Positions 8,551-18,894 of a DNA stretch of 56,434 nt are shown in pieces. The stretch covers positions 1 to 56,434 of the forward strand of contig CADBLU010000054.1 of assembly GCA_902795605.1 (NCBI GenBank). Reading direction: 5' to 3'. This DNA is from an uncultured Prevotellaceae bacterium (GTDB lineage: Bacteria; Bacteroidota; Bacteroidia; Bacteroidales; Bacteroidaceae). Position 1 is the first letter of the stretch. Each line of letters starts with the position of its first letter. Below the pieces are notes generated by a model. The model worked only from the letters and a program-made list of their open reading frames with translations. It searched no databases and was not told the origin of the DNA. A program made the translations under genes and the position numbers.

Positions 8551-11031
8551 TCAGATGTTGGGGGTATCCCATTTCTTGGTCTTGGAGCATGTCACGTTGG
8601 TGGTCTGGTTGCCGATTTTCAGGGTGAACTCACCTTCTTCAAGGATCCATTTGCAGTCGGCTCCGACAAAGGCGAGGTTTTTGGCCGGCAGACGGAATGT
8701 GACGGTCTTCGTCTCTCCCGGCTGGAGTTCTACTTTCGTGAAGTCGCGCAGACGGCGGTTGTCGGGCACGACAGAGGCAATAAGGTCGCTACTGTAGAGC
8801 AGTACCGACTCTTTGCCTGCCTTTGCTCCGGTGTTCTTCACATCGACGCTCACCGTGAGCACATCGTCGGCAGTGAATGTCGTCTTGTCTACCCGTAGAT
8901 TGCTGTATCCGAAGGTGGTGTAGCTCATGCCATAGCCGAAGGGCCATTGTAGCGACACTTTCGCGTCATAGTTGTAGGCGCCGGCCATTGTTCCCACTTC
9001 CTCACTCACCTTGTAGTCGTAGGTGTTGAGCGAGTTGATCTCGCGCGGATAGGTGTAAGGCAGCTTGCCCGAGAAGTTGGCGTCGCCGGCTAAGAGGTTG
9101 GCGAGGGCATCTCCTCCGTAGTTACCCGGAATAAGGATGTCTACCACGGCTTTTGCCAGCGGTTCGATGTCGGCGATGAGGCGCGGCCGCCCCTCATTGA
9201 GTACGAGCACGATGGGTTTGCCCGTCTTAGCCAGTTCTTTCACCAACTGGCGCTGGTTGCCGGAGAGCCAGAGGTCGGAGAGATTGCCCGGGGTCTCTGT
9301 GTAGGAATTCTCACCGATACACGCGACGATAATGTCAGCCCCTGCTGCTGCGGCGACGGCTTTCTCAATCTGTGGCTTATGCTCGTCATAGTAGGCGCCG
9401 TCTTCGTTGTAGGTCACACCTTGTTCGAGGATGATATTGTCCTGACCGAACTTTTGGCAGAAGGCCTCATAGATGGTGTTGTATTTTTCCGAGAGGTCCT
9501 CGGCCTTCGAACCTTGCCACGTGTAGCTCCATCCTCCATGCAGGCAGCGCATCTGGTTGGCGTTGGGACCGGTGAGGAGTATCTTCTTGCCTTTGGCGAG
9601 GGGCAGGATGCCGTCTTCGTTCTTCAGCAGCACTTCCGACTCCTCTGCAGCCTGCAGCGCCTTGGCTGCAAACTCTTCCGAACCGAACTTCTCATAGCCT
9701 TTGCCGCCGGTATTGGGCTGGTCGAAGAGGTTAAGGCGGTATTTGACACGGAGAATGCGGCGCACGGCATCGTCGATGCGTGTCATGGGCACCTTACCTT
9801 CCTCCACAAGTTCTTTGAGCAGGATGCAGAACTCCACGCTATAGGGGTCCATCGACATGTCGATGCCGGCATTGATGGCGATACGGATGGCGTCTTTCTT
9901 GTCTTTGGCCACCTTCTCACGGGTGAAAAGGTTGTTGATGTCGGCCCAGTCGGTCACGAGCATGCCGTCCCAGTCAAGGTCTTCCTTCAGCCATTGGGTC
10001 AGATATTCATAGCTGGCATGGACGGGCACACCGTTGATGGAAGCCGAGTTGACCATCATTGTCAGTGTGCCGGCCAAGGCAGCCGCCTTGAACGGCTCGA
10101 AATATTTCTCGCGGAGCATTTGGGGCGAGAGATAGGCAGGGGTGCGGTCCTTGCCCGTCCAAGGAGCGCCATAGGCAAAATAGTGCTTCGTGCTGGTGCC
10201 CACATTATACGGCCCGAGATGATTGGGGTCGTCGCCTTGGTATCCCTTAATCTCTGCCTCCACCATGCGTGCGTTGACGAGGGCGTCCTCGCCGAAACTT
10301 TCCCAGATGCGTGCCCAGCGAGGGTCGCGGCCTAAGTCGATGACAGGGTTGTAGACCCACGGGCAGTTGCCTGCGCGGCTCTCATAGGCGGTAATCTCAG
10401 CTCCCGTGCGAGCCAGTTCGGTATTGAAGGTGGCAGCGATATTGATGGGTTGGGGGAAGAGCGTGCCGCCTTGGGTATAGGTGACACCATGGTTGTGGTC
10501 GAGGCCATAGATATCGGGGATGCCGAGATATTTCATCGACTTCTTCTGAATGAGCCTGATCCACTGCTGCCACTGGTCGATGGAGGGCGCGCGGGTGCCG
10601 GGAGCATTGAGAATCGAGCCCACCTTCCATTTTGAGATTAAGGTGTCGAGCATGGTCTCATTGAGCTTCCATACCCGTTTGGTATCACCTTGGTAGATGT
10701 CGACGGGATAGCTGCCCAACTTTTCGATAATCTGCTGGTCGCTCATCTTGAGCAAGGCCTCAGCCTCCTTGGTGGAAGTGCCATACTGCTGCAGCACCTG
10801 TCTCACTTTGTCGCGGTCTACTTTGGCATTTTCCACCGTCATCTTACCCATCACGTCGAGATTCAGTTCGAGCATCTGCCCGATTTTCTCGTCGAGGGTC
10901 ATCTTAGAGAGAGTCTTTTCGATTTTTGCTTCCAGCTCAGCATCGCGAGGGATGGCTGGTCGTGACACTTGTGCGTTCGTGCCAAGCGTGGCACAAACGA
11001 CGGTCATCATGAGGATCAACCTTTTTTTCAT
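8551..11031 (-). CDS. bglX: Glycoside hydrolase family 3 beta-glucosidase/beta-xylosidase (BglX-like)
   Basis: 826 residues with a signal peptide ([21 protein letters not shown]), so periplasmic or surface. Removes non-reducing terminal beta-linked glucose or xylose. Family 3 N-terminal TIM barrel at about 40-400 with the nucleophile region MLVTDWADI near residue 360; alpha/beta sandwich at about 440-680 with the likely acid/base region [12 protein letters not shown] near 572; C-terminal fibronectin-III-like domain with the [11 protein letters not shown] motif. Length matches BglX. Third gene of a GH43-GH43-GH3 unit, which suggests xylo- or arabino-oligosaccharide trimming rather than cellobiose only. 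The exact sugar cannot be read from sequence. Confidence 0.92.
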   Translation of the reverse strand: MKKRLILMMTVVCATLGTNAQVSRPAIPRDAELEAKIEKTLSKMTLDEKIGQMLELNLDVMGKMTVENAKVDRDKVRQVLQQYGTSTKEAEALLKMSDQQIIEKLGSYPVDIYQGDTKRVWKLNETMLDTLISKWKVGSILNAPGTRAPSIDQWQQWIRLIQKKSMKYLGIPDIYGLDHNHGVTYTQGGTLFPQPINIAATFNTELARTGAEITAYESRAGNCPWVYNPVIDLGRDPRWARIWESFGEDALVNARMVEAEIKGYQGDDPNHLGPYNVGTSTKHYFAYGAPWTGKDRTPAYLSPQMLREKYFEPFKAAALAGTLTMMVNSASINGVPVHASYEYLTQWLKEDLDWDGMLVTDWADINNLFTREKVAKDKKDAIRIAINAGIDMSMDPYSVEFCILLKELVEEGKVPMTRIDDAVRRILRVKYRLNLFDQPNTGGKGYEKFGSEEFAAKALQAAEESEVLLKNEDGILPLAKGKKILLTGPNANQMRCLHGGWSYTWQGSKAEDLSEKYNTIYEAFCQKFGQDNIILEQGVTYNEDGAYYDEHKPQIEKAVAAAAGADIIVACIGENSYTETPGNLSDLWLSGNQRQLVKELAKTGKPIVLVLNEGRPRLIADIEPLAKAVVDILIPGNYGGDALANLLAGDANFSGKLPYTYPREINSLNTYDYKVSEEVGTMAGAYNYDAKVSLQWPFGYGMSYTTFGYSNLRVDKTTFTADDVLTVSVDVKNTGAKAGKESVLLYSSDLIASVVPDNRRLRDFTKVELQPGETKTVTFRLPAKNLAFVGADCKWILEEGEFTLKIGNQTTNVTCSKTKKWDTPNI

Positions 11032-11071
11032 ATCGTTGGCTTTTTGGTGTATCGTCTCTGTGAGACAGAAC

Positions 11072-12838
11072 TTATTTCTTGGCTATTACAGTCTTGCGAC
11101 CATTGATGATATAAATGCCCGGGGGCAGGCTGCTGCGCTTTATATTGAGGCGGCGGCCCTGGAGGTCATAGATTCCCTCGTGCTTGATATCTGTCTGCAC
11201 TGTCAGTTCGTTTACGTTCGCCGGCAGTTCATCTATCGTCTTATAGGCCCAGGCAGTGACACCGGTGTCGCTCATGCCCGTGAATGCAAGAGCCAGTTGC
11301 TTCCTGGGTTCCATCATCTGGACAACCAGCACCCCCTTGTAGATGACATTGTTGATTTTGAGAGACAGATAGCAGGTGCCCGGCGTCAGTTCCCATGTGC
11401 CGGTGAGAGCTCCTGTGACAGTGCCGTTGCTGTTGAGTTTGACAGAAGAAGGTGTGACGAGTGCCTTCTTGGCATGGTCGAGTCCGTAGCGATGGACCAT
11501 TATCTTGTAATCGCCCGCGATGTAGTCGGCATTGAAGAATTCGTTGTTGGCGATGTCGGCATCGTTGGTCACTTCTCCTGTGTACTCAAAGGGAGCGGCA
11601 CAGAGCCATCCGTCTTGGTTGAGGAATACCTGGTGGACACGCACCTGATGCCCCTCGCCGCCATTCTGGAAGCGGGTGTGATAGACGAGGTAGGTGCGCC
11701 CGTCGTCGGCGGCGACGATGGAGTTGTGGCCTTGCGAGCGCTCGCCGTCGCTCATGTAGCCCCAGTCTCCATAGGCCCCGAAGATGTTCTCACCCCTGTT
11801 GGTGGAGTTTGGACCGAAATTGAGGGCGTAGGAGGAATAGATGGCACTCTGCCCCTTAGGATCTTTGTAGGGACCAGTGGGACTGGTGGAGCGGAACACC
11901 CTCATCTGGTAGCCGCCCGTCTGCTCCAGTCCTCCGTTGGTGACAAAGAGGTAGTAGTAGTCGCCGATATGCTCGATATAGCTGGCCTCGCCCGACACAT
12001 AGCAGCCGCCGGCAATCTTTCGTCCGAAATAAGGGTCGCTTATCATGCTTTGTCCGCTTCCCGTCTCAGGATAGGTCACATCATAGTCTCTCAGGCCGTT
12101 CTGCTCGTTGAGGCGGATGATGAAGATGCCGCCGCTCCATGAGCCGTAGGACATCCACAGCAGCCCCTCCTCGTCGTAGAACACGCATGGGTCGATGCAG
12201 TGAGGCAGGAAGTTGCCCCATCTGTCACCTCTTTCATATCGTGGTGGCAGTTTTGTCAGTTCTCCAATGGCCAGTTCAAGGTCGGTGTTCCTGAAACTGA
12301 GTTGATCGAGGTCAGAGACGTTGAATCCGCTGATGATGACCGGCCCCTGATAGCGGTAGGGTCCGTTGATTTTGTCGGAAGTGAGGAGGATGATGCTGGA
12401 GTTCCATCTCGGTCCGTTGATGCTGAGATACATGCACCATTTGCCCATCGCCTTGTTGTAGATGACGTCGGGAGCCCACATGTTGCCATTGATATCGTAG
12501 TCGCCGTAGGCCGATGACCAGAGTAGGGCATTGAAATTGATGAAGTCCACTTCCTGTCCTCCTTTAGGCACCTTCTTCATTTGGTTATTGACAAAAGCGA
12601 GGGCGTTGGGGGCATTGGTGTTGGATGCCGTTCCCCACGGTGCTGCGAATCCCGTCCAGTTCATAAGGTCCTCTGTATAGGCTGCTGCTCGGTGGCTCCC
12701 GAAGATATACCATCTTTTTGAGCTATTGTCCTTTACGATAGAAGGGTCGTGTACCGAAACTCTTTTCATGTTGAATGAGCTCTGAGCGATCAGCGATACG
12801 GGCATGAAAGCCAGAAGGAAAAAGAATAATCGTCTCAT
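11072..12838 (-). CDS. Secreted GH43 arabinanase/arabinofuranosidase-like enzyme with GH43_C-type domain
   Basis: About 588 residues from the ATG at 12838, which starts a signal peptide ([19 protein letters not shown]); a start 51 nt upstream would overlap the previous gene and bury it. Five-bladed GH43 propeller with expected acidic residues: general base in VHDPSIV (residue about 28), pKa modulator in HCIDPCVF, general acid in [10 protein letters not shown] (about 284). Residues about 450-560 resemble the GH43_C domain of arabinan endo-1,5-alpha-arabinosidases, with a [14 protein letters not shown] strand. Ends with IYDLQGRRL...GIYIING, the secreted-protein tail also seen on the pectate lyase. 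Separated by 29 bp from the preceding GH43 gene; probably acts on arabinan or arabinoxylan side chains. Confidence 0.88.
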   Translation of the reverse strand: MRRLFFFLLAFMPVSLIAQSSFNMKRVSVHDPSIVKDNSSKRWYIFGSHRAAAYTEDLMNWTGFAAPWGTASNTNAPNALAFVNNQMKKVPKGGQEVDFINFNALLWSSAYGDYDINGNMWAPDVIYNKAMGKWCMYLSINGPRWNSSIILLTSDKINGPYRYQGPVIISGFNVSDLDQLSFRNTDLELAIGELTKLPPRYERGDRWGNFLPHCIDPCVFYDEEGLLWMSYGSWSGGIFIIRLNEQNGLRDYDVTYPETGSGQSMISDPYFGRKIAGGCYVSGEASYIEHIGDYYYLFVTNGGLEQTGGYQMRVFRSTSPTGPYKDPKGQSAIYSSYALNFGPNSTNRGENIFGAYGDWGYMSDGERSQGHNSIVAADDGRTYLVYHTRFQNGGEGHQVRVHQVFLNQDGWLCAAPFEYTGEVTNDADIANNEFFNADYIAGDYKIMVHRYGLDHAKKALVTPSSVKLNSNGTVTGALTGTWELTPGTCYLSLKINNVIYKGVLVVQMMEPRKQLALAFTGMSDTGVTAWAYKTIDELPANVNELTVQTDIKHEGIYDLQGRRLNIKRSSLPPGIYIINGRKTVIAKK

Positions 12839-12867
12839 ATTGATGTCTGTTATGTCTGTTGTGTTTT

Positions 12868-14985
12868 TTATTCTGTGATTTCTTCCCATTTCAGCACACT
12901 GCCGTTGCGCCGAGCCGGGTCGCTGCCTTTGAAGTCCATGGAGTAGGGGCTGCCGGTGGTCGGGCTTTTGCCGATATAGAGGTTGTTGCGCAGGGAGAGG
13001 AGCATGAACTCCTGGTTGAGATAGTCTTGCCAGAGGAACCGTTCGGCCTCCTCTGGGTCGTTGGTGAAGCGGACGTCGCCGGCCAACCCTTCACCATAGA
13101 CTTTGACATAACGCCCGTCGACGCATCTCAGCGACACGATGCCGTGTCCATGGTCGATGAGTTGGAACCGGGTCAGCGGGCTGTTGTCCTCTTTACGGGT
13201 ATCGTAGAGCAGTCCGTGCCTGTCGCAGACGGCGGGTCGTCCTGTCGCCATGTTGATGATTCTGAATGTCTTGCCGAAGGGGATATTGCCCGACCGGTCG
13301 GCGAGAGGCTCCTCGACGGTGAAGTTGTCGAACTCGGCAAAGCCGCCTTTCTTGTCTTTGACATTGAAGGCAAACAGGGCATGCCGTGACCCTTGGAAGG
13401 TGATGAGCTGGTAGCTCAAAGGCATCATGCGCCCCATTGTCTGGAAGGTGGTGCCGTCGGTGGAAAAAGCATACTGTGCCTGGTCGTTGTCATAGTCGCC
13501 GATGCTTCGCAGCCAGATTTTTCCTTTGGGCAGACTGACAGAGGTGTCGATGGTGTCGTTGGAAAGTTGCTCGAAGCATCTCAGAGTCAGTTGGTTGCCG
13601 TCTTTCACCACTCCTATCCATGAGCAGGGCACGTTGATGTTGCCGAGTCCGGCCACATCGCCATCCTTCAGTCCCTTCACGCTGAGTTCGACAGTCGTGG
13701 TGCTCTGAGGGCCGATGACGCGCTGTGTGAGCGTATTGCGTGCCCACATCAGTTGCTCTGCGGGCATGGCATTCAATCGCAAGTGTCCGCCTTTCAGACT
13801 CCACATCTTGTCGTCGGGGTTGTGGTTCCACTGCCATACACGGCCAAGCGTCTTTCCGTCGAAATTGTCGCTGCGCATATAGGGAGCACGGAGCTCAACT
13901 TTCGCCTGCCCATTGGCATCCTTACCCATCTGTGTGCCGGGCTTGAACCAGGTGCGTGGCGCACGGCCGTAGTTGCCTTTTAGGCCCACCATCGGCCATC
14001 CGTCGACCCACGTCATTGGCATGAGGCAGACGGTGCGGCCTATCGAGTGGAAGTCTTGCATAAACAGTGCCCACCAAGTGCCGTCGGTGGCCTGGACAAT
14101 GCCTCCTTGGTGAGCATTGGTGCAAGCGGTGGCATCCTTGTCGAGCGGTCCGAGGGCAAACTTGGTGCCGTCCTGGCCGATGCGGTATTTCTCGCCCCTT
14201 GGCACTTGCGTCAGTGAGGCGGCATGATAGCCGTAGGTCTCATCGGCGGTGATGACACGTGTCTCATAGGGTCCCCATATCGACTTCGACCGTGAGCAGA
14301 GTGTCCGGCCGTTGGGGCGGTAGTCGGTGGAGACGAGATAGTAGGTGCCGTCGATTTTGTACATGTGGTGTCCTTCGCCCACGCCGTTGCCTTCGGGGAT
14401 GATGGTGCGTGTGGTGCCTTCCTTCGGACCGCTCATGTCGGGTTCCAGTTCGGTGCACTTCACCTCGCCGTAGCCGTGGATGGCATAGCTTTTCCCGTCG
14501 TCGTCGAAAAGCACGCTCAGGTCATAGATGTTGCCCTTCATATTGTGATGCACCCAAGGGCCATGGATGTCCTTCGATGTGTAGCACTGCAGTCCCTTGC
14601 CGTTGATGTTGGTGTAGACATAGAACTGTCCGTTGGCATAGCGGATGCACGGAGCCCACACCCCTTGGCCATAGATCTCCTCATGATTCTTCAGCGAGAA
14701 GCGGTCTTCGGTGAAGTCGAAGCGGTCGAAACAGTAGGAGATATTCTCCCAGTTGACCAGGTCTTTCGAGTGGAGGATGACGAGCCCCGGCACGCTGTGC
14801 ATCGTGGTGCCCGCCAGATAGTAGTCGTCACCTACCCTTAGGATGTCGGGGTCGCTGAATTCGTCGTAGAACAGCGGGTTGGTAAATGTTCCGTTACCGT
14901 TGTCGGCCGTCCATGATGCAGTTTGGGCGTATGCGCCCGCAAAGCTCATCAGAGCGACCAGAAATAGAAAGGTTTTCTTGCTCAT
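12868..14985 (-). CDS. Secreted GH43 family enzyme (GH43_12-like beta-xylosidase/arabinofuranosidase)
   Basis: 705 residues with signal peptide MSKKTFLFLVALMSFAGAYAQ. The GH43 propeller has catalytic acids in EFSDPDILRVGDDYY (residue about 45), YDLSVLFDDDGKSY (about 156) and GEGHHMYKIDG (about 205). After the propeller a beta-sandwich (about 365-560) looks like the concanavalin-A-like C-terminal domain of beta-xylosidases. A further module of about 130 residues, with an RFQLIDHG region, may be a trefoil-like carbohydrate-binding domain. First gene of the GH43-GH43-GH3 unit, with a consensus promoter 46 bp upstream. No SusC/SusD pair is next to it, so import is encoded elsewhere. Confidence 0.9.
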   Translation of the reverse strand: MSKKTFLFLVALMSFAGAYAQTASWTADNGNGTFTNPLFYDEFSDPDILRVGDDYYLAGTTMHSVPGLVILHSKDLVNWENISYCFDRFDFTEDRFSLKNHEEIYGQGVWAPCIRYANGQFYVYTNINGKGLQCYTSKDIHGPWVHHNMKGNIYDLSVLFDDDGKSYAIHGYGEVKCTELEPDMSGPKEGTTRTIIPEGNGVGEGHHMYKIDGTYYLVSTDYRPNGRTLCSRSKSIWGPYETRVITADETYGYHAASLTQVPRGEKYRIGQDGTKFALGPLDKDATACTNAHQGGIVQATDGTWWALFMQDFHSIGRTVCLMPMTWVDGWPMVGLKGNYGRAPRTWFKPGTQMGKDANGQAKVELRAPYMRSDNFDGKTLGRVWQWNHNPDDKMWSLKGGHLRLNAMPAEQLMWARNTLTQRVIGPQSTTTVELSVKGLKDGDVAGLGNINVPCSWIGVVKDGNQLTLRCFEQLSNDTIDTSVSLPKGKIWLRSIGDYDNDQAQYAFSTDGTTFQTMGRMMPLSYQLITFQGSRHALFAFNVKDKKGGFAEFDNFTVEEPLADRSGNIPFGKTFRIINMATGRPAVCDRHGLLYDTRKEDNSPLTRFQLIDHGHGIVSLRCVDGRYVKVYGEGLAGDVRFTNDPEEAERFLWQDYLNQEFMLLSLRNNLYIGKSPTTGSPYSMDFKGSDPARRNGSVLKWEEITE

Positions 14986-15030
14986 GGCAAAAGGTCTTGG
15001 TTATTAGTTCGGTTATTAGCTAAAATCAAG

Positions 15031-15060
15031 CAAAGGTAATGAAAAAACGGGGCAACACAA
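15031..15060 (-). promoter_or_regulatory. Promoter of the GH43-GH43-GH3 operon
   Basis: Minus strand: TTG at 15060-15058, 19-nt spacer, TACCTTTG at 15038-15031. Faces away from the candidate plus-strand promoter at 15102. Confidence 0.75.
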
Positions 15061-15101
15061 AATTTAATAGCCTTAATTTCATTTTTGTCGTGGGAAATGA
15101 T

Positions 15102-15109
15102 TAGTTTTG
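15102..15109 (+). promoter_or_regulatory. Candidate -7 element for the orphan membrane protein gene
   Basis: TAGTTTTG fits TAnnTTTG, 22 bp before the ATG at 15132. The nearest TTTG upstream is only 14 nt away, so the -33 box is poor. Confidence 0.5.
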
Positions 15110-15131
15110 CATGAATGAAAAATAAATAGCC

Positions 15132-16904
15132 ATGTCATCTTCGATATCTCGCAAAAATATCATCTTGCAAGAAGCCACCACTTACTTCATTGTGCCGTTT
15201 TCCTTTGGCGGCAGAATCGGCTACGACAATTTCAAGTTGCCCGACGACTCGCTGTGGGAATCCACCGATATGCAAGTGGGTGAAGACGTGTTCTACCGTC
15301 ACATACAGGATTTCCTTATGGGGTCGGTCATCAAGGACTACGACAAAGGCAAGCGTCAGAACTTCGAGCTGCTGGTCTATTCGATGAAGCAAAAGAAGTT
15401 GGACGACAGTCGGCTTGAGGAGGAGCGCCGGATGCTCAAGAAGTTGATGACGACTGAATTTTGCTTGAAAGTGCGTGAGAAAGGAGATGAAGACGACCGT
15501 GGCGTCAACGTGAAAGACGGCTACCGGTATATCCCTTTCAGGATTCCCTTGTTCGAGGAGACCCGAAAGTTTCACTCGCCCAAACTCATGGTCTATCCCG
15601 ACGCGTCTTTGGGACTCCTTATTGTGCCAGTGACATTCAATGTGGACAAGGAGCGTAAGGAGCGCAAGGATTTTCTTATGCCGAAAGAGCTCAAATCGTT
15701 CATGACCATCTATGACCTCATGGTGGCCAATTACCAACTCCATAAGACGAAAGACCGGGTGGCCTTAGTGAAACCCATGAGGGCCGTGTGGCTCAAACTG
15801 CTCGACAGGGAGTCTTTGTCGGAATACCATAAGACCTACTACGACAAAGAGGCTAATGCCCTGGCTAATACGCGCAAAAACCTCTATGCGGCGCTCAACG
15901 TCCGGAAAGCTGACAGCGACAAGCAGAAACCCCGTGAAGACTGCGGTTTCGATTTTGCCGACATCGTCGACTTGCTCCTGCGTGTGATGGGACTCGGCTA
16001 CCGTCGTTTTAATGAGAAGAAACTCCATATATTCACCTTCTTTCAGGTGAGTCAGAATCATTTGCCACCTGTAGGCAGTGATGAACGTAAACTGTTTTTC
16101 TGCGACTTCGTGCGCATCGTGCGGGGTGAGCATACCGGTTTTCAGGTGATTTATGATGCCAACACTTCGTCGGTGTCGGAGAATCCCTATATGAAGACTT
16201 TCGAGAATATCTATGTGGGCTCGAGCGTGGAGGGGGCGGCCGTCATGACAATCATGCCCAACAGCCCCGACCTGTTTATCGAGCAGTTCAAGGAGACATC
16301 GCTCGACAAGCGGTATTTCTGGATATATATCCTGTCGTACATCCAGCGTCTGTCGCTATTGAATATGGCGAGGGAACTGAGCGGTATCGACAACACGAGC
16401 GACAAGAACGTGATTCTGCCGTTGCGCAACCTTCGCGACCTCTCCAAGCGCCTTTCAAGGATTCAGGTCAACACCTTTTTCTCGGATGTGTCGGACATCA
16501 CTCAGCACAACCAGTTCTACCGCTTCTGCTGTAGGAACCTGGGTGTGGAGCGCCTGCTTGCCGAGGTGGGCAGCAAGATGAACATTCTCAACGATTGTCT
16601 GCTGCAGGAGTATGATGAGAAGAAGAGTCACAATGCCCGTATCATCACCTTGTGCGTGTCGGCCTTTGCCCTTATCTCAGCATGTTGCGACGGTATGGAT
16701 TTGCTGAGCAAAATCTTCAAAGGGACTTCAGACTTTTATCCTCATATCATCCGTTGGATAGTGGCCATCGCCCTCCTTGCCGGCGCTCTTTTCATCGGAC
16801 CACCATTGTTGCGTGAGTTCCGCCAATGGGTAGTGAGATGGTGGGGGAGTGTCGTAATCAGGTTGAATAAAACTTGGAACTACCTGCGGAGGAAGTTAGA
16901 GTGA
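15132..16904 (+). CDS. Orphan protein with large soluble part and two C-terminal TM helices (CorA-like layout)
   Basis: 590 residues, no signal peptide. Residues 1-490 are soluble and highly charged, with predicted helices (for example 90-115 and 230-255). Two hydrophobic segments follow, about 498-523 (ARIITLCVSAFALISACC) and about 538-560 (IIRWIVAIALLAGALFI), then a basic tail. This order (large cytoplasmic domain, long helix, two C-terminal TMs) recalls CorA-type channels, but the diagnostic GMN motif after TM1 is absent, so membership is only a hypothesis. Transcribed alone from a divergent promoter; its last 9 bp overlap the 3' end of the convergent tsaE gene. I do not recognise the family. 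Confidence 0.75.
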   Translation: MSSSISRKNIILQEATTYFIVPFSFGGRIGYDNFKLPDDSLWESTDMQVGEDVFYRHIQDFLMGSVIKDYDKGKRQNFELLVYSMKQKKLDDSRLEEERRMLKKLMTTEFCLKVREKGDEDDRGVNVKDGYRYIPFRIPLFEETRKFHSPKLMVYPDASLGLLIVPVTFNVDKERKERKDFLMPKELKSFMTIYDLMVANYQLHKTKDRVALVKPMRAVWLKLLDRESLSEYHKTYYDKEANALANTRKNLYAALNVRKADSDKQKPREDCGFDFADIVDLLLRVMGLGYRRFNEKKLHIFTFFQVSQNHLPPVGSDERKLFFCDFVRIVRGEHTGFQVIYDANTSSVSENPYMKTFENIYVGSSVEGAAVMTIMPNSPDLFIEQFKETSLDKRYFWIYILSYIQRLSLLNMARELSGIDNTSDKNVILPLRNLRDLSKRLSRIQVNTFFSDVSDITQHNQFYRFCCRNLGVERLLAEVGSKMNILNDCLLQEYDEKKSHNARIITLCVSAFALISACCDGMDLLSKIFKGTSDFYPHIIRWIVAIALLAGALFIGPPLLREFRQWVVRWWGSVVIRLNKTWNYLRRKLE

Positions 16905-17309
16905 GACCTCGCGGCTGCCGTCGTCGCTGACGCTGATGCTGACGCATACCGCGTCTTCCGGCAACAGCGGCTCTATGAGCTCTGGCCATTCGATAAGGCA
17001 CAGGTTCCCGCTGTAGAAATAGTCCTCATAGCCCATGTCGTAGACCTCTTCGAGTTTTTTGATGCGGTAGAAGTCGAAATGGTAGATGGGTCGGCCTTCG
17101 CCAGAGGTATATTCGTTGACAATGGCGAAGGTGGGCGAGGTGATGACGTCTTCCACCCCTAATTGTTCGCAGATGGCTTTGATGAAGGTGGTCTTTCCGG
17201 CTCCCATCTTTCCGTAGAAGGCAAAGATGGTTCGGTCGGCGATATTTGCAACAAACTCGGCTGCTGCCTCGCGGATGTGCTCTATGGAGTCGATTCTGAT
17301 GATTGGCAT
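16896..17309 (-). CDS. tsaE: tRNA N6-threonylcarbamoyladenosine biosynthesis ATPase TsaE
   Basis: 137 residues, normal length for TsaE/YjeE, from the ATG at 17309; upstream in-frame sequence belongs to the porX coding region. Walker A is GKMGAGKTT at residues 33-41, followed by TSPTFAIVNEY (switch region) and HFDFYRIK...EEVYDMGYEDYF, with the typical LCLIEWPE motif. With TsaB, TsaC and TsaD it makes t6A37 in tRNAs reading ANN codons. Starts 4 bp after the porX stop, so it is translated from the same mRNA. Its last 9 bp overlap the convergent gene. Confidence 0.93.
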   Translation of the reverse strand: MPIIRIDSIEHIREAAAEFVANIADRTIFAFYGKMGAGKTTFIKAICEQLGVEDVITSPTFAIVNEYTSGEGRPIYHFDFYRIKKLEEVYDMGYEDYFYSGNLCLIEWPELIEPLLPEDAVCVSISVSDDGSREVSL

Positions 17310-17313
17310 AAGT

Positions 17314-18891
17314 CTATCTCTTGCGTTGAGTGAGTGTGACGATGGGGATGAGCATCTCCTCCAGGGAGATGCCTCCATGCTGGAAGGTGTCTTTGTAGTA
17401 TGACACGTAGTAGTTGTAGTTGTTGGGGTAGGCGAAGAAATCAGTTCCCGTGGCGAAGACATAGGTCGTGCTCAGGTTGGGAGCAGGCAACTGTGCCTGT
17501 TTGGGATTCTTGATGACGAACACCTCTTTCTGGTTGAAACTCAAGTTCTTGCCGAGCTTGTAACGCAGGTTGGTGTTGGTGTTGCGGTCGCCGATGATTT
17601 TGATGGGCTTGGAAGCCCTGATGCTCCCATGATCGGTGGTGAGCACCACCTTATAGTTCGATTGAGCCAGCATCCTGAACAGGTCGGAGATGACGGAGTG
17701 GCGCAGCCAGCTCTGCGTGATGGAACGGTAGGCCGACTCGTTGTTGGCCAGTTCCCTGACCATCTTCGACTCTGTGCGTGCGTGCGAGAGCATGTCGATG
17801 AAATTGATGACCACCACGTTGAGGTCGTTCTTCTGCAAGTTGCGGTATTGCTGGATGAAACTGTCGGCGGCGGCAGAGTCGTTGATTTTGTGGTAGGAGA
17901 AAGAGTAGCGTTTCCTGTATCTCTCTAATTGGGTGTTGATGAGCGGTCCCTCATTGAGGTTCTTACCCTCCTCTTCGTCCTCGTCGACCCACAGCTCGGG
18001 AAACATCCGTGCTATCTGGTCGGGCATGAGGCCGCTGAAGATGGCGTTGCGGGCATACTGTGTCGCAGTGGGTAGGATGCTGCAGTAGATGTCTTCGTCG
18101 ATGTCGAACATGTCGCCAATCTCTTCCGCGAGCACTCGCCATTGGTCGAACCTGAAATTATCGATGACGATGAGAAACACTTTCTCACCGTTGTCGAGCA
18201 GAGGGAAGACCTTACCTTTGAAGATGTCGGGACTCATCAGCGGGCGCTGGTCCTCTGCGCTCCTTGGAGCAACGGGCGATTTAGGTGCCACCCAGTCGAG
18301 GTAGTGGTTTTTGATGAATTTGGCAAAGCCATTGTTGGCATCTTCCTTTTGCGTTTTCAGCATCTCTGTCATGCTGCTGTCGGTGCTGCTCAGTTCCAGT
18401 TCCCAGTGCACGAGAGTGCGGTAGATGCTTACCCAGTCGTCGAAGGTGCGGCAATCGCTGATTCTTGTCGAGATGTCGAGGAAATTCTGCTGATATCCGC
18501 TTTGTGTCACTTCGGTGACGATTTCTTTGCGGTGGATGTTTTTCTTGAGTGTCAGCAGAATCTGGTTGGGGTTGACGGGTTTGATGAGATAGTCGGCAAT
18601 CTTGGAGCCGATGGCTTGGTCCATGATGTTCTCCTCTTCGCTTTTAGTCACCATCACCACAGGGGTGGAAGGTGATATCTCCTTGATTTTCTGCAGGGTC
18701 TCAAGTCCTGAGAGGCCGGGCATCATCTCGTCGAGGAGCACCAGGTCGAAGGTCTGCTGCTGGCATTGGTCGATGGCGTCAGTGCCGTTGCTCACTGTCG
18801 TGATTTCATAACCTTTCTTTTGCAGAAAGAGGATGTGGGCTTTGAGCAGTTCTATCTCATCGTCTACCCATAGTAAAAGTCCGTTGCTCAT
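17314..18891 (-). CDS. porX: PorX-type response regulator with PglZ domain
   Basis: 525 residues. N-terminal receiver domain (1-125) has the acidic pair VDDE at 9-12, the phospho-acceptor Asp at 54 (VLLDEMMPG) and the conserved Lys in LIKPVNP. After a helical linker, residues about 205-510 form a PglZ (alkaline-phosphatase-superfamily) domain with IVIDNFRFDQW and the metal-ligand TTDHGS. In Porphyromonas and Flavobacterium, PorX with PorY (and SigP in P. gingivalis) controls type IX secretion; the PglZ domain of PorX has been reported to be a zinc phosphodiesterase. Starts 3 bp after the sprE/porW stop and 4 bp before tsaE. The partner kinase PorY is not in the window. Confidence 0.92.
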   Translation of the reverse strand: MSNGLLLWVDDEIELLKAHILFLQKKGYEITTVSNGTDAIDQCQQQTFDLVLLDEMMPGLSGLETLQKIKEISPSTPVVMVTKSEEENIMDQAIGSKIADYLIKPVNPNQILLTLKKNIHRKEIVTEVTQSGYQQNFLDISTRISDCRTFDDWVSIYRTLVHWELELSSTDSSMTEMLKTQKEDANNGFAKFIKNHYLDWVAPKSPVAPRSAEDQRPLMSPDIFKGKVFPLLDNGEKVFLIVIDNFRFDQWRVLAEEIGDMFDIDEDIYCSILPTATQYARNAIFSGLMPDQIARMFPELWVDEDEEEGKNLNEGPLINTQLERYRKRYSFSYHKINDSAAADSFIQQYRNLQKNDLNVVVINFIDMLSHARTESKMVRELANNESAYRSITQSWLRHSVISDLFRMLAQSNYKVVLTTDHGSIRASKPIKIIGDRNTNTNLRYKLGKNLSFNQKEVFVIKNPKQAQLPAPNLSTTYVFATGTDFFAYPNNYNYYVSYYKDTFQHGGISLEEMLIPIVTLTQRKR

Positions 18892-18894
18892 AGA

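Noticed and set aside
8428..8898. Plus-strand 156-codon frame with KVFKVFKVLKVF repeats
   Set aside because: Created by the 9-bp repeat and antisense to the GH3 gene; no family signal.
10748..12142. 464-codon plus-strand frame
   Set aside because: Antisense to GH3 and GH43 genes with clear family motifs; high-GC shadow frame.
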